Assembly (NCBI GenBank): GCA_033002965.1
Contig: JAURVB010014063.1
Location: forward strand, 1-64,000
Source: Piper betle
Lineage: Eukaryota > Streptophyta > Magnoliopsida > Piperales > Piperaceae
Length of the DNA stretch: 64,000 nt
Direction of reading: 5' to 3'
The stretch's first letter is position 1, and every line of letters begins with the position of its first letter. A program made the translations under genes and the position numbers. The notes below the pieces were generated by a model that saw nothing but the letters and a program-made list of their open reading frames with translations, made no database searches and had not been told where the DNA came from. Shown in pieces: positions 34,974 to 48,104 of this stretch.

Positions 34974-37100
34974 GTACCTATACACAAGAGAAGATGGAGA
35001 GGTTCCCAACAAGGACAAGATGATACTAGAGGAGGAAAATTTTTGGAATATAAATGCTCCAAGGGAATCAACCCAAAAAATATATTTTCCCTAAAGCTAC
35101 TTGATTAACTTCTCTAAAGCCTTCCTTTTTTGAGCCAAATGCTCTCTCAAACTATGAAGCTGATGTTTTATTTAACATCATCAGAATTCTCCTTTTATAA
35201 AAGAATATTTGTGGAATTCAAGAAGTCACTACATTAAATTTTTATAGAAAAGAATATAATCAAACATAACTATATTAAACACCAACTATTAGTGTGATAA
35301 CGACAAGTTAAAAACAAACTATTGAGTTAATGTGAATGGGTGCTCAATCACACTCACAACTCCCAATCCTAAAATCTTCCACCAACAAAGTAAGGAAACA
35401 AAGTCTTCCGTTATCTTCAACTCTCAACCAAAACTCCATCTTTACACACCTTGTTAGCATACCCAAGAGACCATAGCCACTAGCAACCCAAGGCCAACGG
35501 GTTCGACATGACATTAAGTAAAACTTATTTGAAAAAATCCATAAATACCACCTTGTGCACACGCTAAAGGTAATAATTGATAATTTATGATATTGATTCC
35601 CAAGAATTATTTACTTAAATAATATTTAATATTAGTTCCAAGATTTACAAAACCCTAAATAAAATAACTTAGTTATATGAGAGGTTTTACAATTTCTCCA
35701 GCTTTGGAATTTTTGTCCTCAAAAATAAAATAGGGGTCATAAGGAAAAAATTACTCATTCATATAACTTCTTCTTTACACTATCTTAAACATTTCTTCCA
35801 TTATGCGTTGGTATACTTGTAACTAGCTCTATAGAAGTTAGTTTAAATATCTTCACATTTTCCTATAAAATTTCATTTTAGAAAAATCACGATTTACAAT
35901 TTTCTTTAAGATGGGCAGGTCCATGGACATGTCTTTAAGATCATCATAATTGGACTCTGCCATAGGTGGCCTACCTATGGAACAACCAATCAATGACGAG
36001 TCTAAGAGATGACTCCTAAGTGGCTTTAGTTCAACTAACTAACACTAGGCATGTGTTTCTCGATACCATACTAGTCACACACTTCTAAACAGATAAGGTT
36101 CAAACAACCCACATAACCACTATCTCTCTTCGAGTCTACGGGGACTCAATGAGGTTTGACATGTGTCTTGTCTATTCCTCAGTGTTGTGTAACTTGCTAT
36201 CCTATACCAATTTGTACCACTAATTTTGACTCACATCAGTACTAGTGTTGTGATAGACTCTCAAGGAAAGCTGTCAGTTAAGATGAGAATACACTAGTGT
36301 CCCTCTATCTGCTGAGCGTGGTTTGGTCTAACTGAAGTCCTTGTCTACGTCGCTCCCAAGATGGGGTGAAGTTGTTTCCTCCATACTGGTCTTCCATCAA
36401 CTACCTACACTGTAACCCTAAACAATGCCACGAAGGTACCTCCTATACTTTGGGCAAAGGCTAAATCCTATGTCTCAAGGCAAGGACCTAACCGTGTTGG
36501 TAAAGCACAAGGAAAACACTGTTTCCTAATGGACGCTCCTTTACTAAACCCATCATCTATGCCAAAATTCTAATACATGTCCAACATCTCTCTCTAGCTG
36601 GGCCAAACTCTAAATGAGTTAAACTACATATCTAATCATCTGCTAACCATCTAATCTGCGTAACCCTGGCTGTGGGTCACATGTATGCTGTCACGCTGAC
36701 TGAACAATCTAACATTATAGTCATCCCATCTGGGTATCATACTATCATGTTCTGTAACTCTGTCCATGCACATCCATTTGATGACTGTTACCAATGTTGT
36801 CTGATGTTACTATCTCTGCAATACACATTTGACCTAAGGATGTTAGGTCAAGGCAACGGTATGCAAGATGTTGTGAAGTTCATCTTGTGCCATCAAATCA
36901 TAATAATTCCAGTACACCTAACTTTCCTTTTTTTGGCTGATGTTATCGTAGCTATATCTTATCCTTAATCTCTGACCCAACTTTGATCCAAAACTATAAC
37001 ATGTGGTCTTTGTGTAAAGCTAAGAACATCCTCAAGTAGTTGTCCACTTGTAGGGTGAGGTAACTACTTTACTTTTACTTTCACTATAACTACTCACTCA
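34974..37100. other. Unassigned AT-rich sequence
   Basis: No conserved protein frame. 35680-35730 (GGTTTTACAATTTCTCC, TTTTTGTCCTCAAAA) loosely resembles the inner end of the TRIM element at 58141-58180, so an old short-LTR copy may be here. The rest is unrecognised. Confidence 0.3.
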
Positions 37101-37300
37101 GACGGTGGTAGTGCTTCACAGTCGGTGGTTGGGCAACACGAATGGTGGTAGTGCTATTCGATCGGTGGTAGTACATCACAGTTGGTGGTTGGACAACTCG
37201 GATGATGGTTGTACATCACAGATGACGGTTGTGCTACTCGGAAGGTGGTTGTGCACCTCAGACGGCGGTTGTGCTACTAGAATGTCGGCTATGCCATCCA
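37101..37300. repeat. 20-bp minisatellite, ten units
   Basis: Ten contiguous 20-bp units from 37101, each a variant of GACGGTGGTTGTGCTACTCG. Units tend to alternate between endings like CATCACA and ACTCG, a 40-bp higher-order pattern with a phase break between units 2 and 3. The 67-residue open frame across it is a by-product. Confidence 0.92.
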
Positions 37301-38482
37301 GGTCCTGAAGCCTGATCCTGATCATATACAACATGAACCCATTATTGTCTCTGTCATGTTTATCTTTATGTGTTTATCTCCCCAGAGTTACATGCTATCA
37401 ACTCGACTCAGGTTATCCAACCATGTGTGTCTGATCCGGAGGGGTCTGGATCATAGTGGTAACACGTACGATGGAAAATAATGTTAAACCTACACTAGTC
37501 TCCTGGAATCTAGAGTAACTATTCCCATAAGCATTGATTGATTCTCAATAGCAATCACTGATCTAGCCTTGGCAGATAGACTGAAATCCCACCAACTATC
37601 GAAATCCAAATGTAATATTACTCATTCTTTATGTGCTCCTACCTCTGTCTATTTAAGAGTGGCTAACAATACTGTTGGAACAGACACACACTAGTGAAAA
37701 GGGGGAGGCAGTGAAGTGCCTAGGGGACTATAAATCTACCTCGCTATTCATCCTCATCCACTGTTATTTCCAGGAATTGGTCCATCCAAGTCATTTGCCC
37801 AAACTCTCATCTATGCTCAAGTGTTCCAAATGCTTAAGTGGATCTACTAGCATAGTTACATCCTCCATCCACAAGGATCTGTCGAAAGGTCAATGTTCCC
37901 CCATGTAGACCTCGGATTATGCCTAATGGATTTGTTTAAGGCGCTCGATGGTCCAACTCATGCACTTGGATGGTCCCACTCATGCGCCAACTAACTTTGT
38001 CAGTGTCTCCATACTTCAACTCCCTGTATGTGTCATCTCTAATAACTCCATCTCACAATGTAGACCATGTCCTAAGGAAGGGCTGATGTGGTGACATACT
38101 AAAGATAGACAAGTGCTGCAATGTCCCCGGTGCTCCAAATACTCTTGGTTACTATTCATCTCAACTTCAGCTGATTGAATGTGTGAACACTCTAAGTAGT
38201 CCAAATCTTTGGCACAGTAAAGGGAAGGACATGTCTCTAAACTTATCATGATATGCTTGTGAGATCTATGCTAGCATCTACTGAAACCATGATCTAATAT
38301 CCATCTCATAATTTCTATGAACATTAAAACTTGCATTGCTCAAATTTGATTGAGTGAAAATCCGAAACACTGAGAAAATATCAAAAGAAATACTTGTCGG
38401 CCTGGCTAAGCATAGCTCCACACACTTGGCTCAAAAGAAAAGTCTTTCATCTCAATTGACCAAGATATGGCCTCGTACAAAC
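37301..38482. other. Unassigned sequence
   Basis: No recognisable domain on either strand. Short open frames (37675-37908, 38016-38249 minus) look random. Confidence 0.35.
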
Positions 38483-39120
38483 TGTAACACCCCGATTTCA
38501 ATTCACCTAAGAACCGATTCAGAAATATTATGATCGAGTCGAGTCATGTTTAAAGTTATTAGTTGGTAAGACTCGATCGATAAAATAAATTGAAACAACC
38601 CGCTTGGCATCATAAGAAAGAAATACATTTTTAAATTTGTGTCAAAACTAATCAAATATACATAAAAATAAAAAAATTCCATTGAGCTCAAGTGTGTGTA
38701 GCATTTATCTGTCCTCCCACCAAAGTTGACTCAGGATTATAAAACTTACATATATAATATGAAAAATGTCGATAACGAGTGTTACTGGTCTAAAAAATAA
38801 CTAGTACAAACTAGTAAATGGGTATTCCATTACCCACAGAAAGTTAAGAAACTTCAGAATTACCTCACACTGGGCGGTAAGCAAACATACTTAAACAAGT
38901 GTCAGCACACATGTATGGCTAACATTCATATTCATACACACAACACTTATGCCCTCGCATCCTCCATATTATACCTGCCATGGTACTCGAGTGGCAAAAG
39001 GAATGGTTAAGTTAGTGCTACAAATTTAAGAAATGTGTTGCATTGCATAATACCCTCATACTCCACACTACCTCAGGGTTTGAAGGAGTACTATTGTAGT
39101 CCATACATATCTCCATACTG
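38483..39120 (-). repeat. LTR fragment of the solo family, minus strand
   Basis: Left edge TGTAACACCCCGATTTCAA is the inverted family LTR end, and CGAGTGTTACTGGTC (38777-38791) matches the conserved GACCAGTAACRCTYGTTAC block of sibling LTRs (for example 49969). Homology fades near 39000-39120, where the truncated hAT-like piece begins. Confidence 0.55.
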
Positions 39121-39146
39121 CTCACTCTCTTATTCTTTTTTTATTT

Positions 39147-39374
39147 CGAGTAAAAATTAATAACTAACTCCAAATAACTTTTAAAAAATCCAAAATAGTA
39201 CCAAAAAATACTATAAAATATAATACACACCTTAACATTAAAATGATATATTAGCTAACTAATAACTCACCAATTGAAGTAAACCGATTCTTGTCTGATT
39301 TTTGACTAATCGGTCTGATTCAATGACTCCGTTCAAGTCCGATTCAACGTTCGATTCCAATTTTTGCAACTATG
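39147..39374 (-). mobile_element. Truncated copy of the hAT-like element
   Basis: Read on the minus strand it starts CATAGTTGCAAAAATTGGAA (39374), the same terminus as the element at 14643, and stays collinear (ATTGAATCAGACC, CAAGAATCGGTTT, TGTATTATATTTTATAGTA) up to TTTTTACTCGA. The homology stops there, within the ACTCGAGT palindrome, and the second end is missing. Confidence 0.75.
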
Positions 39375-39399
39375 GTTTCTATACAATCTCGGGTAGGGT

Positions 39400-40071
39400 C
39401 AATAGACTCATGAGAAGTTTATAAAGAATGGTGAAAGGTCATTCAAGGTTTCTACTAAACAAGAGATGGTAGAAGCTTGGACATTAAATACACTAAAATC
39501 ATTTAGAGCGATGGATGTTCCAGAGAACCATTGGGTTCGATTAGCTACCTGCAAGCTTGCGGACGAAGCAACATTTTGGTTGGAAATAGCCCAGAGAGTA
39601 GATTTGCGGGTAGAGTACTTGAAAAAACAACTTGGGTTGAATTCATAGAGACATTTAATGTGACTTTTTCTTAGGAACAAGTTCGAGAACAAAAGTTAAG
39701 GAATTCTCAAATTTGGAACAAAGAGATATGATAGTACGAAAATATGAGCAAAATTTATTCAGTTAGAAAGGTTTGCACTAGGTTTGTGTCCAATTGAGAA
39801 GGCTCGAACTAGTAAGTTTGTTTTGTAACTAAGGTTTGCACTCAAGGATCAAGTTGCAATTCAAAGGCCAAGGATATTGGTTGAGACATTGGCTATTGCT
39901 TGCATGTGCAAGGAAGTCCTAGATGAGCAATTTGAGCCTTGGAAGGAAAAGGGTAAAAACAAGCCGAAAGGGACAAGCTCTAATAAGACAAAGTCGGCAA
40001 TCGCAAAGGAGAATACAACCAAGAAAAATAATGATGGTGATAAATGAGCAGCAAGGTGATTGGGACAATCA
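39400..40071 (+). pseudogene. Ty3/gypsy gag relic
   Basis: Translation gives FRAMDVPENHWVRLATCKL and ADEATFWLEIAQ (39500-39600), a capsid signature of plant gypsy elements. After one or more frameshifts come a segment with LCPIEKAR, then IQRPRILVEALAIACVC and a lysine-rich tail (up to 40050). It ends where an inverted LTR-like end begins at 40072. Protease and RT are not present. The distal half recurs in the tandem copy at 40311-40724, where the frame 40522-40794 is better preserved. Confidence 0.68.
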
Positions 40072-40950
40072 TATAACACCCCAATTTAGTTCCCCTGCAA
40101 ACCGAACCAGAAATACTACTAGCGACCGAATCGTTCACTAACCTAGTTAATTAAGTCAAGCTAACCTAGATCTACCCTCGGCTTCTCAAGATGGTGATGC
40201 AAACATTCAATGCATTGATGAGATGTTTAGGTTCTAAAGTTGTTCTACATGCATGATATGAAATGCAATTTATATTCAAAACAACCCAAACTTATTAAAT
40301 GTTCTAGAAGCATTTAATGTGACTTATTCTTTGGAGCAAGTTAGGGAATTCTCAAATTTGGAACAAGGAGATATGATAGTACAGAAATACGAGCAAATTT
40401 TATTCAGTTACAAACGTTTGCACTAGGTTTGTGTCCAATCGAGAAGGCTCGAACTAGTAAGTTTGTTTTGTAACTAAGGTTTGCACTCAAGGATCGAGTT
40501 ACAATTCAAAGGCCAAGGATATTGGTTGAGGCATTGGCTATTGCTTGCGTGTGCATGGAATTCCTAGATGACCAATTTGAGCTTTGGAAGGAAAAGGGTA
40601 AAAACAAGCTGAAAGGGACAAGCTCTAACAAGACAAAATCAGCAACCACAAAAGAGAATACAATCAAGAAAAATAATGATGGCAATAAAAAAAATCATGA
40701 GCAGCAAGGTTATTGGGACAATCCTCTAACACCCGTATTTAGTTCACCTGCAAACCAGACCAGAAATACTACCGGCCACCGAATCGTTCACTAACTACTT
40801 AATTTAGTCAAGCTAACCTGGATCTACCCTTGGCATCTCAAGATGGTGATGCAAACATTCAATTCATGGATGTGATATTTAGGTTTTAAAATTGTTCTAG
40901 ATGCATGATATGAAATACAATTAATACTCAAAACAACCCAAACTCATTTA
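39652..40950 (+). repeat. 659-bp tandem duplication spanning a gag-LTR junction
   Basis: The unit starts CATTTAATGTGACTT at 39652 and recurs at 40311, running through the gag tail into LTR-like sequence (GCAAACCGAACC/GCAAACCAGACC, CTAACCTRGATCTACCC, CAAGATGGTGATGCAAAC). Copies differ by scattered substitutions and a roughly 13-base deletion near the start of the second. The word CATTTAATG lies at 39652, 40311 and 40945, suggesting microhomology-driven duplication. Confidence 0.85.
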
Positions 40951-41030
40951 ATGTTCAAAAAATAATAATTTTTCAAATAAAACGGAAAGAATCTCTCTTA
41001 AAAGTATAATAGGGACCGCCCTCTCAACAA
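40725..41030 (-). repeat. Inverted LTR start at the gag junction (second copy)
   Basis: CTAACACCCGTATTTAG resembles the left edge of inverted family LTRs, followed by the CAAAACAACCC block and, at 40970-41025, AAATAAAACGGAAAGAATCTC then TAATAGGGACCGCC, matching 46450-46500. First-copy counterpart: about 40072. It presumably continues rightward, but the homology becomes patchy. Confidence 0.55.
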
Positions 41031-42239
41031 CAAATATTATTTAATTTATTTAATTGATTAATTATTATTTATTTGTTCGCTCACGTTATTATTTATTTAT
41101 ATTTAGTCATATACTCGTATATTTGATGTTTATACAATTATTATTAATGATTAATTTTATTAATTATTTATTCATTTATTTACTTATTTGTGTGATTATT
41201 TATGTTTTTAATTAATTATTTATTTATTACTTACTCATGTTTGTACTAATTTTTACTCGCATTTAGTTACAAACTTATGTAGTATTATTTATATTATTAT
41301 TATTTCTTAATTTTCATATCATTTATTTATTACTATTCATTTATTGATGAATGAGTTTGGACCTTGAGGAAGGGCCTTCTCTAAAGAATTCAATAATGAG
41401 AACAACGAGCATTAAAATTAACGAAAAGATAGTCATTCTCTTTTGCAGATTCGGATTGGTTCGGTTACCGATCATCAATTGATTGGGGTCAAGAGCCGAA
41501 CTTGAGATTGGTAGCTAAGATGATGGAATCTATGCTTCTCCGGTGGTCGACGATGGTCGTGACACCTTCACAACAACATGGGGAAGCACTCAGACAAGAG
41601 GAGGCTTGATTGGTGATGAAAACTCAGATCTTACCTCCAAGATAGATCAGTTAGCTTTGCCAAAGGGCCCCAGGGAAGATTTCAGTAGCAGTTTGGTCGA
41701 CGGTGAGTAGCAATAGTACAAGGCTAAGCTCTGGCGAGGTTAGTGGTGGTGGAGTATTGTTCGGCAAGGGCAAGGGAATTTAAAAGACCAACTTTCCCAA
41801 TTTGCTCTGCCACCGAACAATTAACCGATCGCTTTCAGAAATAAATTTTCAAATTAAGTCCAACGGTTCAGTCAACCAAACCCTTAACTGATCGCAACAA
41901 AACTCGGAGAAACTGAGATGTTTGAGAATTGTTGGTTTTTCTAACTTCAAACTCCAAATGAGGATGTTTAGATGTGTTAGAAGAACACTTTACTGATTAT
42001 AGCTTATCTCAAGCATGATAATAAATATTTTTGAAAACATTTCCCCCAATTTGCATATGTATATAAAAAGTTTCTTAAAAATATTCTCACAAGTTGTTAT
42101 TCAATCAATCCTTTCAACGTGTGAAGGTTGCAAAGTTATTTTGAAAACTATTTGACTTGTCTTGCACCCTTATTACCCTTTTGAAAACAATTTTTAAAAT
42201 GTTTGAAAACTATACATATGTACAATATAGATGGATTTA
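41031..42239. other. AT-rich stretch and worn repeat sequence
   Basis: 41030-41345 is built of ATTTATT/ATTAATT words. 41440-41900 is more GC-rich with CGGTGGTCGACGATGG and GAACCGAT-type words, possibly the decayed GC block of the LTR that starts at 40725. No gene. Confidence 0.35.
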
Positions 42240-42600
42240 AAGAATAAGAAAGGGATCAATACCTTCCTTGAAAGTTGTTACCTTTGGAAACCACCTTGCT
42301 CTCCCTTTTTGGACTTAGGTCCTCCACTTACATCTCCACTGAATATGCCTAATTTCACCACAATAGTGACAAGTTCAAGAAGTATAGGAGATGTTAGCAT
42401 GTTTTTGTGGTTGCTTCTTACCTTTCGTAGGGCCTTGTCTTGGCTTGTCCATTCTCCTAGGTGCTTGCATCACCAATTTGTCCTTCCTAGGAGCTTGAGT
42501 GGACTTCTTCTTCATTGGAGCTTATGGGGGCATCCTTCTTCGTCAAGAAAACATGAGCTCCTTTCCCTTGGAAGTGCTTGCCACATTTGAAAAGTCTTCA
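42240..42600 (-). pseudogene. Ty1/copia gag zinc-knuckle relic
   Basis: The minus strand encodes CHYCGEIRHIQWRC at 42371-42330, a CX2CX4HX4C knuckle as in copia gag. It is preceded by KHFQGKGAHVFLTKKDAP (about 42590-42530) and several stops. Only this part of gag is recognisable; no protease or integrase follows within the next kilobase on the same strand. Confidence 0.6.
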
Positions 42601-43640
42601 CTAAGTTGAATTGAAGCCTTCACAAATTGAAGGGGCTTGTTGAATTCTCCATTGTGATTGTCTCCCCCTAAACCTAATTAGCATAAAGGGCTCTTGCTTT
42701 ATAGAGCTTGTTGGGGAGCTTATGCGAACCCACCCTAGCAACATGTTAAAACCCCTTGTTTTAGAGGTTAGTTAGTCTTGGAGCTCCTCTTTCCTTGCCT
42801 TTGAGTGCTTGAACTCCATGTAAAATGAGGTAAGGCCTCATCCTACTTAGTAACCTTGACCTGCATATCCTAACAAGGAGATGAAACCCGAATCATACTC
42901 AGATCAAATCGACATGTCAAATGAAGTAAGGCCTCAACACTTAGAGACTTAATTAACTTAATTATTTGTTAAACCTCGTTAGGTAACTTAATTAGGGTTT
43001 AGGATTACAAGTATAGTTAGTGGATAGTTACACACATAGGTTTTAACACTAACTTAATTGAACGAGCATAATTGGACGATTGTTTGGATGGGCCAAATAG
43101 TATACAAATGAGTGGAGATTTGGAACAATGCACCCTGACATCCTAAGGGTTGTCCAATGGGCCAACACCATGAACAAGGCCTACCAAGGAAAGGCTAAGG
43201 TGGTGGGAACATAACTCTTGGGCCTCCCACCATCTCTCCTCAAGTTTGTTCATGGGCTTGAAAATCCAACTGGGCTTGGGTAAAATAGGAGAGTTAGCGA
43301 ATGTTAGGCTATAATTTGACAAAATTTATGGCCAAAACTGTATGGATCCAAATCTAAAGAATCCTATAAGTGGAAGGCATTAACATGGATACTTTAGAGT
43401 TGACTGGACCTACACAGCTTGGGGAATTTCTACAGGGACATCCACCCAATCTAAAGCCACCAAACTTTTGGGTGATGGAATGGGAATACAACCTATGGTG
43501 TGGGTACACTATGAGGCAATTATACCACCAAACAGCTAGGGTTTTGGATTTTATAACTGGAGCTAGTGAACTAGGGTTTCATCCTGCATTCATATCCACT
43601 TTACAAAACCGAATTATTTAGCAACCTCAATGAACTCCAA
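42601..43640. other. Unassigned repeat-like sequence
   Basis: May include upstream gag or leader of the copia relic. An open frame at 43370-43621 has no recognised domain. Confidence 0.3.
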
Positions 43641-45153
43641 ATGAGCCTAAATTTTACATGTTCCTATTAAACACATAGTGAAATCATTACATGAATTTAA
43701 CTCATATTATTAGTGTCTTTTAACAAGCTCAAAAGATCACAAAATCACATAGAATGGCATAGAACAAGAATCACACATATATCATTACATTGTTTTAATG
43801 GTTTTGTTCAAGACCTTAATGACATTTATTTATTTTTGTGATTTATTATTTTGTAGCCAACACATATATCTAACAAAAGAAAAATATAGCATCAATGTAG
43901 TCCTAAAACCCAGTGTAAAAATTTGGGAATGAAGGGGTAGGTTACTAGAAACAGTAAAATTGCCATATTTCTCCAACTTTGCCTCCCATAAATTCTTAAA
44001 TAGACATATAATTAGACAAAAAACTCTTCATGGAACATGTAGATATATCAGTTATTAACAAAATAAAGCAAGAATCAAGCAAATGGAGTCCCATACCATG
44101 AGAAACATATCAGATCTACCGAAACAATGCATCTCACCATACATGTCTGATTGCAAAAGTTGTAACTATTTTTATAAATATGCAAATATGATGAAGCTAG
44201 ACCTAATCTACTCCTAACTAATAGACCTACATGAGTAAAGCACATGAAAAATACAAATAAGCAAACATAGTCACAAAATAGTCACCACAAAGACGGAAAA
44301 GAGGAGAAAGGCAAGACCTTTGCCACACAAGGGGCTAATGGGAGGACTTTTGTAGATTCTACCCCAAAATCTACAACCCTTAACACTTGGAAAGGCTTAA
44401 AGAAGTCCAAGGAAGGTTTGGGAGAACTTAGGAAGAAGGGAGGAAGGGATAGGGTCAAAACAAAATGAGGTAAGGAAGAAAAGGGTTGAAAAAGTGGGGA
44501 ATTGGGGGTATTTATAGTCAAATTAGGGGTTCCAGCACAAAGGCATTGTTGGACATCTTTGCACTAGCCTCTACAAAGCCAAACCAAGGCCAATCAATTG
44601 GCCAGACACATGTGCCCATTACACGAACTGAATTGCATGCAATAGTGGTGATGGCACAGAGATAGTGGCCCAGTGTCTTTGCAGCAAGGGTAAAAACAGA
44701 ACGAAAATTTAACTTTGGGTGCAAAGGTGCAAAGGTTCTAGCCCAACACCTTTGCCCCTAGACTTAAACTAGAAAATTCTAAAATACTCATTTCAAAAGC
44801 ACTGGGAGGGCACCTTTGCAATGAGCGTAAATTATGCACACTTAGGGTTGGGCGACCTTGGGGATCACATTGCGGGTCCCACAGAGGCTAGGGCCTTGCA
44901 TGGCCAAGTAGTCTAGACTTGCAAGGAACTAGGTCATAACATCTAACTATACTTGACATGACCAGACTGAAAACAAAAAGGTTAGACACGTATGATCCCA
45001 GTGAGTATACCAAATAACAAAGGAGGCTACGATTGACCATACATACACCATATCATACACAAACCTTGGCAAAAAGGGCCGGACCCATATGACACATTCA
45101 AGGTTAAGACCGAACCGACTCAAAAACCTGTGAAAAATGACTCAGGATTTACA
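43641..45153 (-). repeat. Partial minus-strand LTR, same subfamily as 9698-13014
   Basis: The right edge ACTCAGGATTTACA (45153) parallels LTR starts. A purine-rich tract (44290-44480) and the words GGGTGCAAAGG and GGGAGGGCACCTTTGC match the right half of the solo LTR at 9698-13014 (12340-12640). The left edge is not resolved, so the start given is approximate. Confidence 0.5.
44509..44517 (-). promoter_or_regulatory. TATA-like box of the partial LTR
   Basis: CTATAAATA on the minus strand, followed downstream by a pyrimidine-rich stretch, in the same layout as 12521-12530. Confidence 0.4.
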
Positions 45154-46217
45154 TATGTAATAATTTCAACTTAGACCTAAACTCAACCAACGTAATGTAA
45201 GATCCCCCAATTTAGTTACTTGAGTTATACACATAAGGATAATATCTAATATATTAATGAGGATGATTTTTTTAATCTTCAACTTGGTTAATTATTTTTG
45301 AAAAAGTGACTAAGTCTTTTAGTTTGCACTAATTTAGTTGGGTTGTTACATATAGTATCTAAATTAACCTTTAGATAGTATTGGATGATGGGCATCTCTC
45401 TAGATACGATAATTAGAACTCATTAGTCATGGATAGGTATTTCACAGACAAAATTTCTTCAAGGTAAGTAGAATGTAATATTCTCTAATTAGTTAATCTA
45501 GTTAGTTAGTCAATCCCACATCTAATGCCTACCAGAATAAAATTCAGTCTGTCATAGTGGTGACACTTATTCTCTAGTCTACATAAGAATCACCAACATT
45601 TGAATTTGCCAAATGATAAAATAATTTTGCATTAAATTTCTTTATATCAAATTTTGTAGTTGTCATTAAACTGCAAATAGGTGAAGTTCCAATGTCATTT
45701 TGTTAGCGGACCAAGGTAGAGGCATAACTCATGGCACCACAAAATATAATGAGAAAATTTTTTTAAAGAGATGGCGCAAATATTTTAAGTTAAAGCCTCT
45801 AAAAGAAAATTGAACAATTACATGCAACACTTTGAGTACAAATCCACTAGAATATAAGATTATAAAAAATAAAGTATCTATAAGATACATTCTAATCAAA
45901 TCCTTATAACCAATTATCTCTTACGAAATGAACGAACATATGTATACTTAAAAAATATTTCGAAGAATTTGTTCGGATACAAAACGAGAGACGGAAACTT
46001 AATTTATTGGTTGATTAAAATGAATTGAGATAATGGAACTATTTATAGAAATTTTCAATCACATGTAAAATGCAAAGCTCTCAACAGTCACAATACATGT
46101 TTAATTCAAAAACATTTTACGTATTGCAAAGAGAGCTAGGTCTTTACTTTCTTCTAACATCATCCACATTTTATGTTTTGCACATTATACCTTTAAAAAA
46201 TGAGGCATATCTTACCC
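45154..46217. other. AT-rich intergenic sequence, unassigned
   Basis: TGTAAGATCCCCCAATTTAG near 45197 looks like another worn inverted LTR end, but nothing beyond it is clear. No gene. Confidence 0.35.
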
Positions 46218-47364
46218 ACAACTATAACACCCCAAATCCCGTTCATGCTTATGAACCAAATTGGAATGTCATAGGCCCCGGTTAGGTTGGCTAACCCGAA
46301 CGTAACTCGTGCGGATCTAATCTCAGCGTCTTAAAATGAAGATACGACTCACTGTGCATGGATAAATGCACAGAATCCTAATATGATACTACATGAATGA
46401 CATGCAAACTAATTTACACACCAACAACAATTATGATAAAAATCAATAAAGTTCTGAAATAAAATAGACAGAGTCTCCCCTTAAAGTGTAATTAGGGGCC
46501 ACCTTATCAAAATAATATATACAAACATATATGCATATATCAACAATTTCATTCACACAAAATCTAATGTACTATAAAACTCATTTTGAAGTTTGGGTCT
46601 CAACCCACCAATCTATTCACATTTCACATCATCTCATCATGTCTAGCATTTAATCACATCATATCACCATGTCTTGGCATTTAATCAAATCATTCTCAAT
46701 ATATTAACATCTAAAACAAAATATTAACTACTCTATCGGCTAACATGTGTGTGCAAACGACATCATTGCTCCTCCATCCAAGCTAGCGCATCCAACTCAT
46801 AGTTATCACCTACATATAGTATAAAAACACGTTAGTCACAAGCGTTACTGGTCCAAAATATAACTATAATAAACTAGCTATGAGAGCAAACTCTCATATG
46901 AAAGAAAACACTCGTATGCTGCTCATGAACTCTCTGAAGGGCACCTACTAAGGAGCCACTGGGCTGCAGACCTGGTAGCATCTCGAACTGTTGGCTTTGC
47001 TGATGCCTCTTTCAACATATTTCTCATTTCATTTTTCTCTAGTCCATCGGGATTACATGTATATCCTAAGCCCTCTCCTTACCTCCATAATTCTCCTGGC
47101 CTTGAGCTCGAAGACTGAGTACTCTCAGGTAGTCGCATTTAGTACCCTTTGAACCATAAGTCTGGACATGCGCTGTACTAAATTTTACCCATAGACCTCC
47201 GCGTTCTTCGGGTGTGAAGAACTCAAACGTGGAGTTGTCAAGATCCCTCAGAAATGGAATAGTCCGCTCACTAATCCAAAGCCCGCTTTCAATGTCACGG
47301 CATCCGCTCATGGTACGTGTAAGTCGGTTTCTCCATCTCTCGTCTCACTAAAAACTCGATAAAA

Positions 47365-47376
47365 TTATATATATAG
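47365..47376 (-). promoter_or_regulatory. LTR core promoter TATA box (LTR 3)
   Basis: CTATATATATAA on the minus strand with the downstream CGAGTTTTTAGTGAGACG block, as in the other copies. Confidence 0.58.
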
Positions 47377-48104
47377 GCCTAGGAAGGGATTCATATAATA
47401 GGCCCGAAGGCAACTTGTGATGGATCTTGTTTTCAAAATTAACCTCAAGGGATCTCATCCTCGAAGGTTTATTAATTTGGAAAACTATTTGGCTAAATGG
47501 CCCGAGTTAAATGGGATCCGATAAAATGCCACTTAACCCGTCCTACAAATAATAAAGTAAGCATAAAATAGAAGAGAGCGTAAAACATAGACGGTCCTAA
47601 ACGGACTTGGTTGAAGCTCCAAGCATGTCCTCACACCTAGTGTAAAACCCACGATTCGAGTTAGGGTTTTATATTCAGAACCGGTCGGGTCGACCGTTAT
47701 TTTTCGAGTTGAGTCAGTTTCAGGACACGTGTACCGAGCCGGCACCGGTCGCGTGTATGAGCTACGAGGGTCATGCGTACCCAAGTATATGATGATAACG
47801 TCATGAATACAGCAGAACAGAATGAGTTATCAGAATATATGAGAGTATGCCAGTGATTTTTTTATTTTTATATATAGTGGATCGTAGAATTAGTTTTAGG
47901 CCGTTTACCGCGTTAGGACGCGTTACGGGCATTTTGGGTGGGTTGATAGTTCTAGAGCATATCATTATGATTTTTTTTGGTATTGTTTGATTTTATGGGA
48001 TTTTTCCCAATTTTTTTGGAATTTTCTTACGACTTAAATATTATTTTGACTCGAGTCGGAGACGAGTCAAGTAATATTTACGAGTTTGCCATCGAGTCTT
48101 TTTC

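Noticed and set aside
37101..37300. CRISPR-like array
   Set aside because: The 20-bp units are contiguous without spacers and the genome is eukaryotic.
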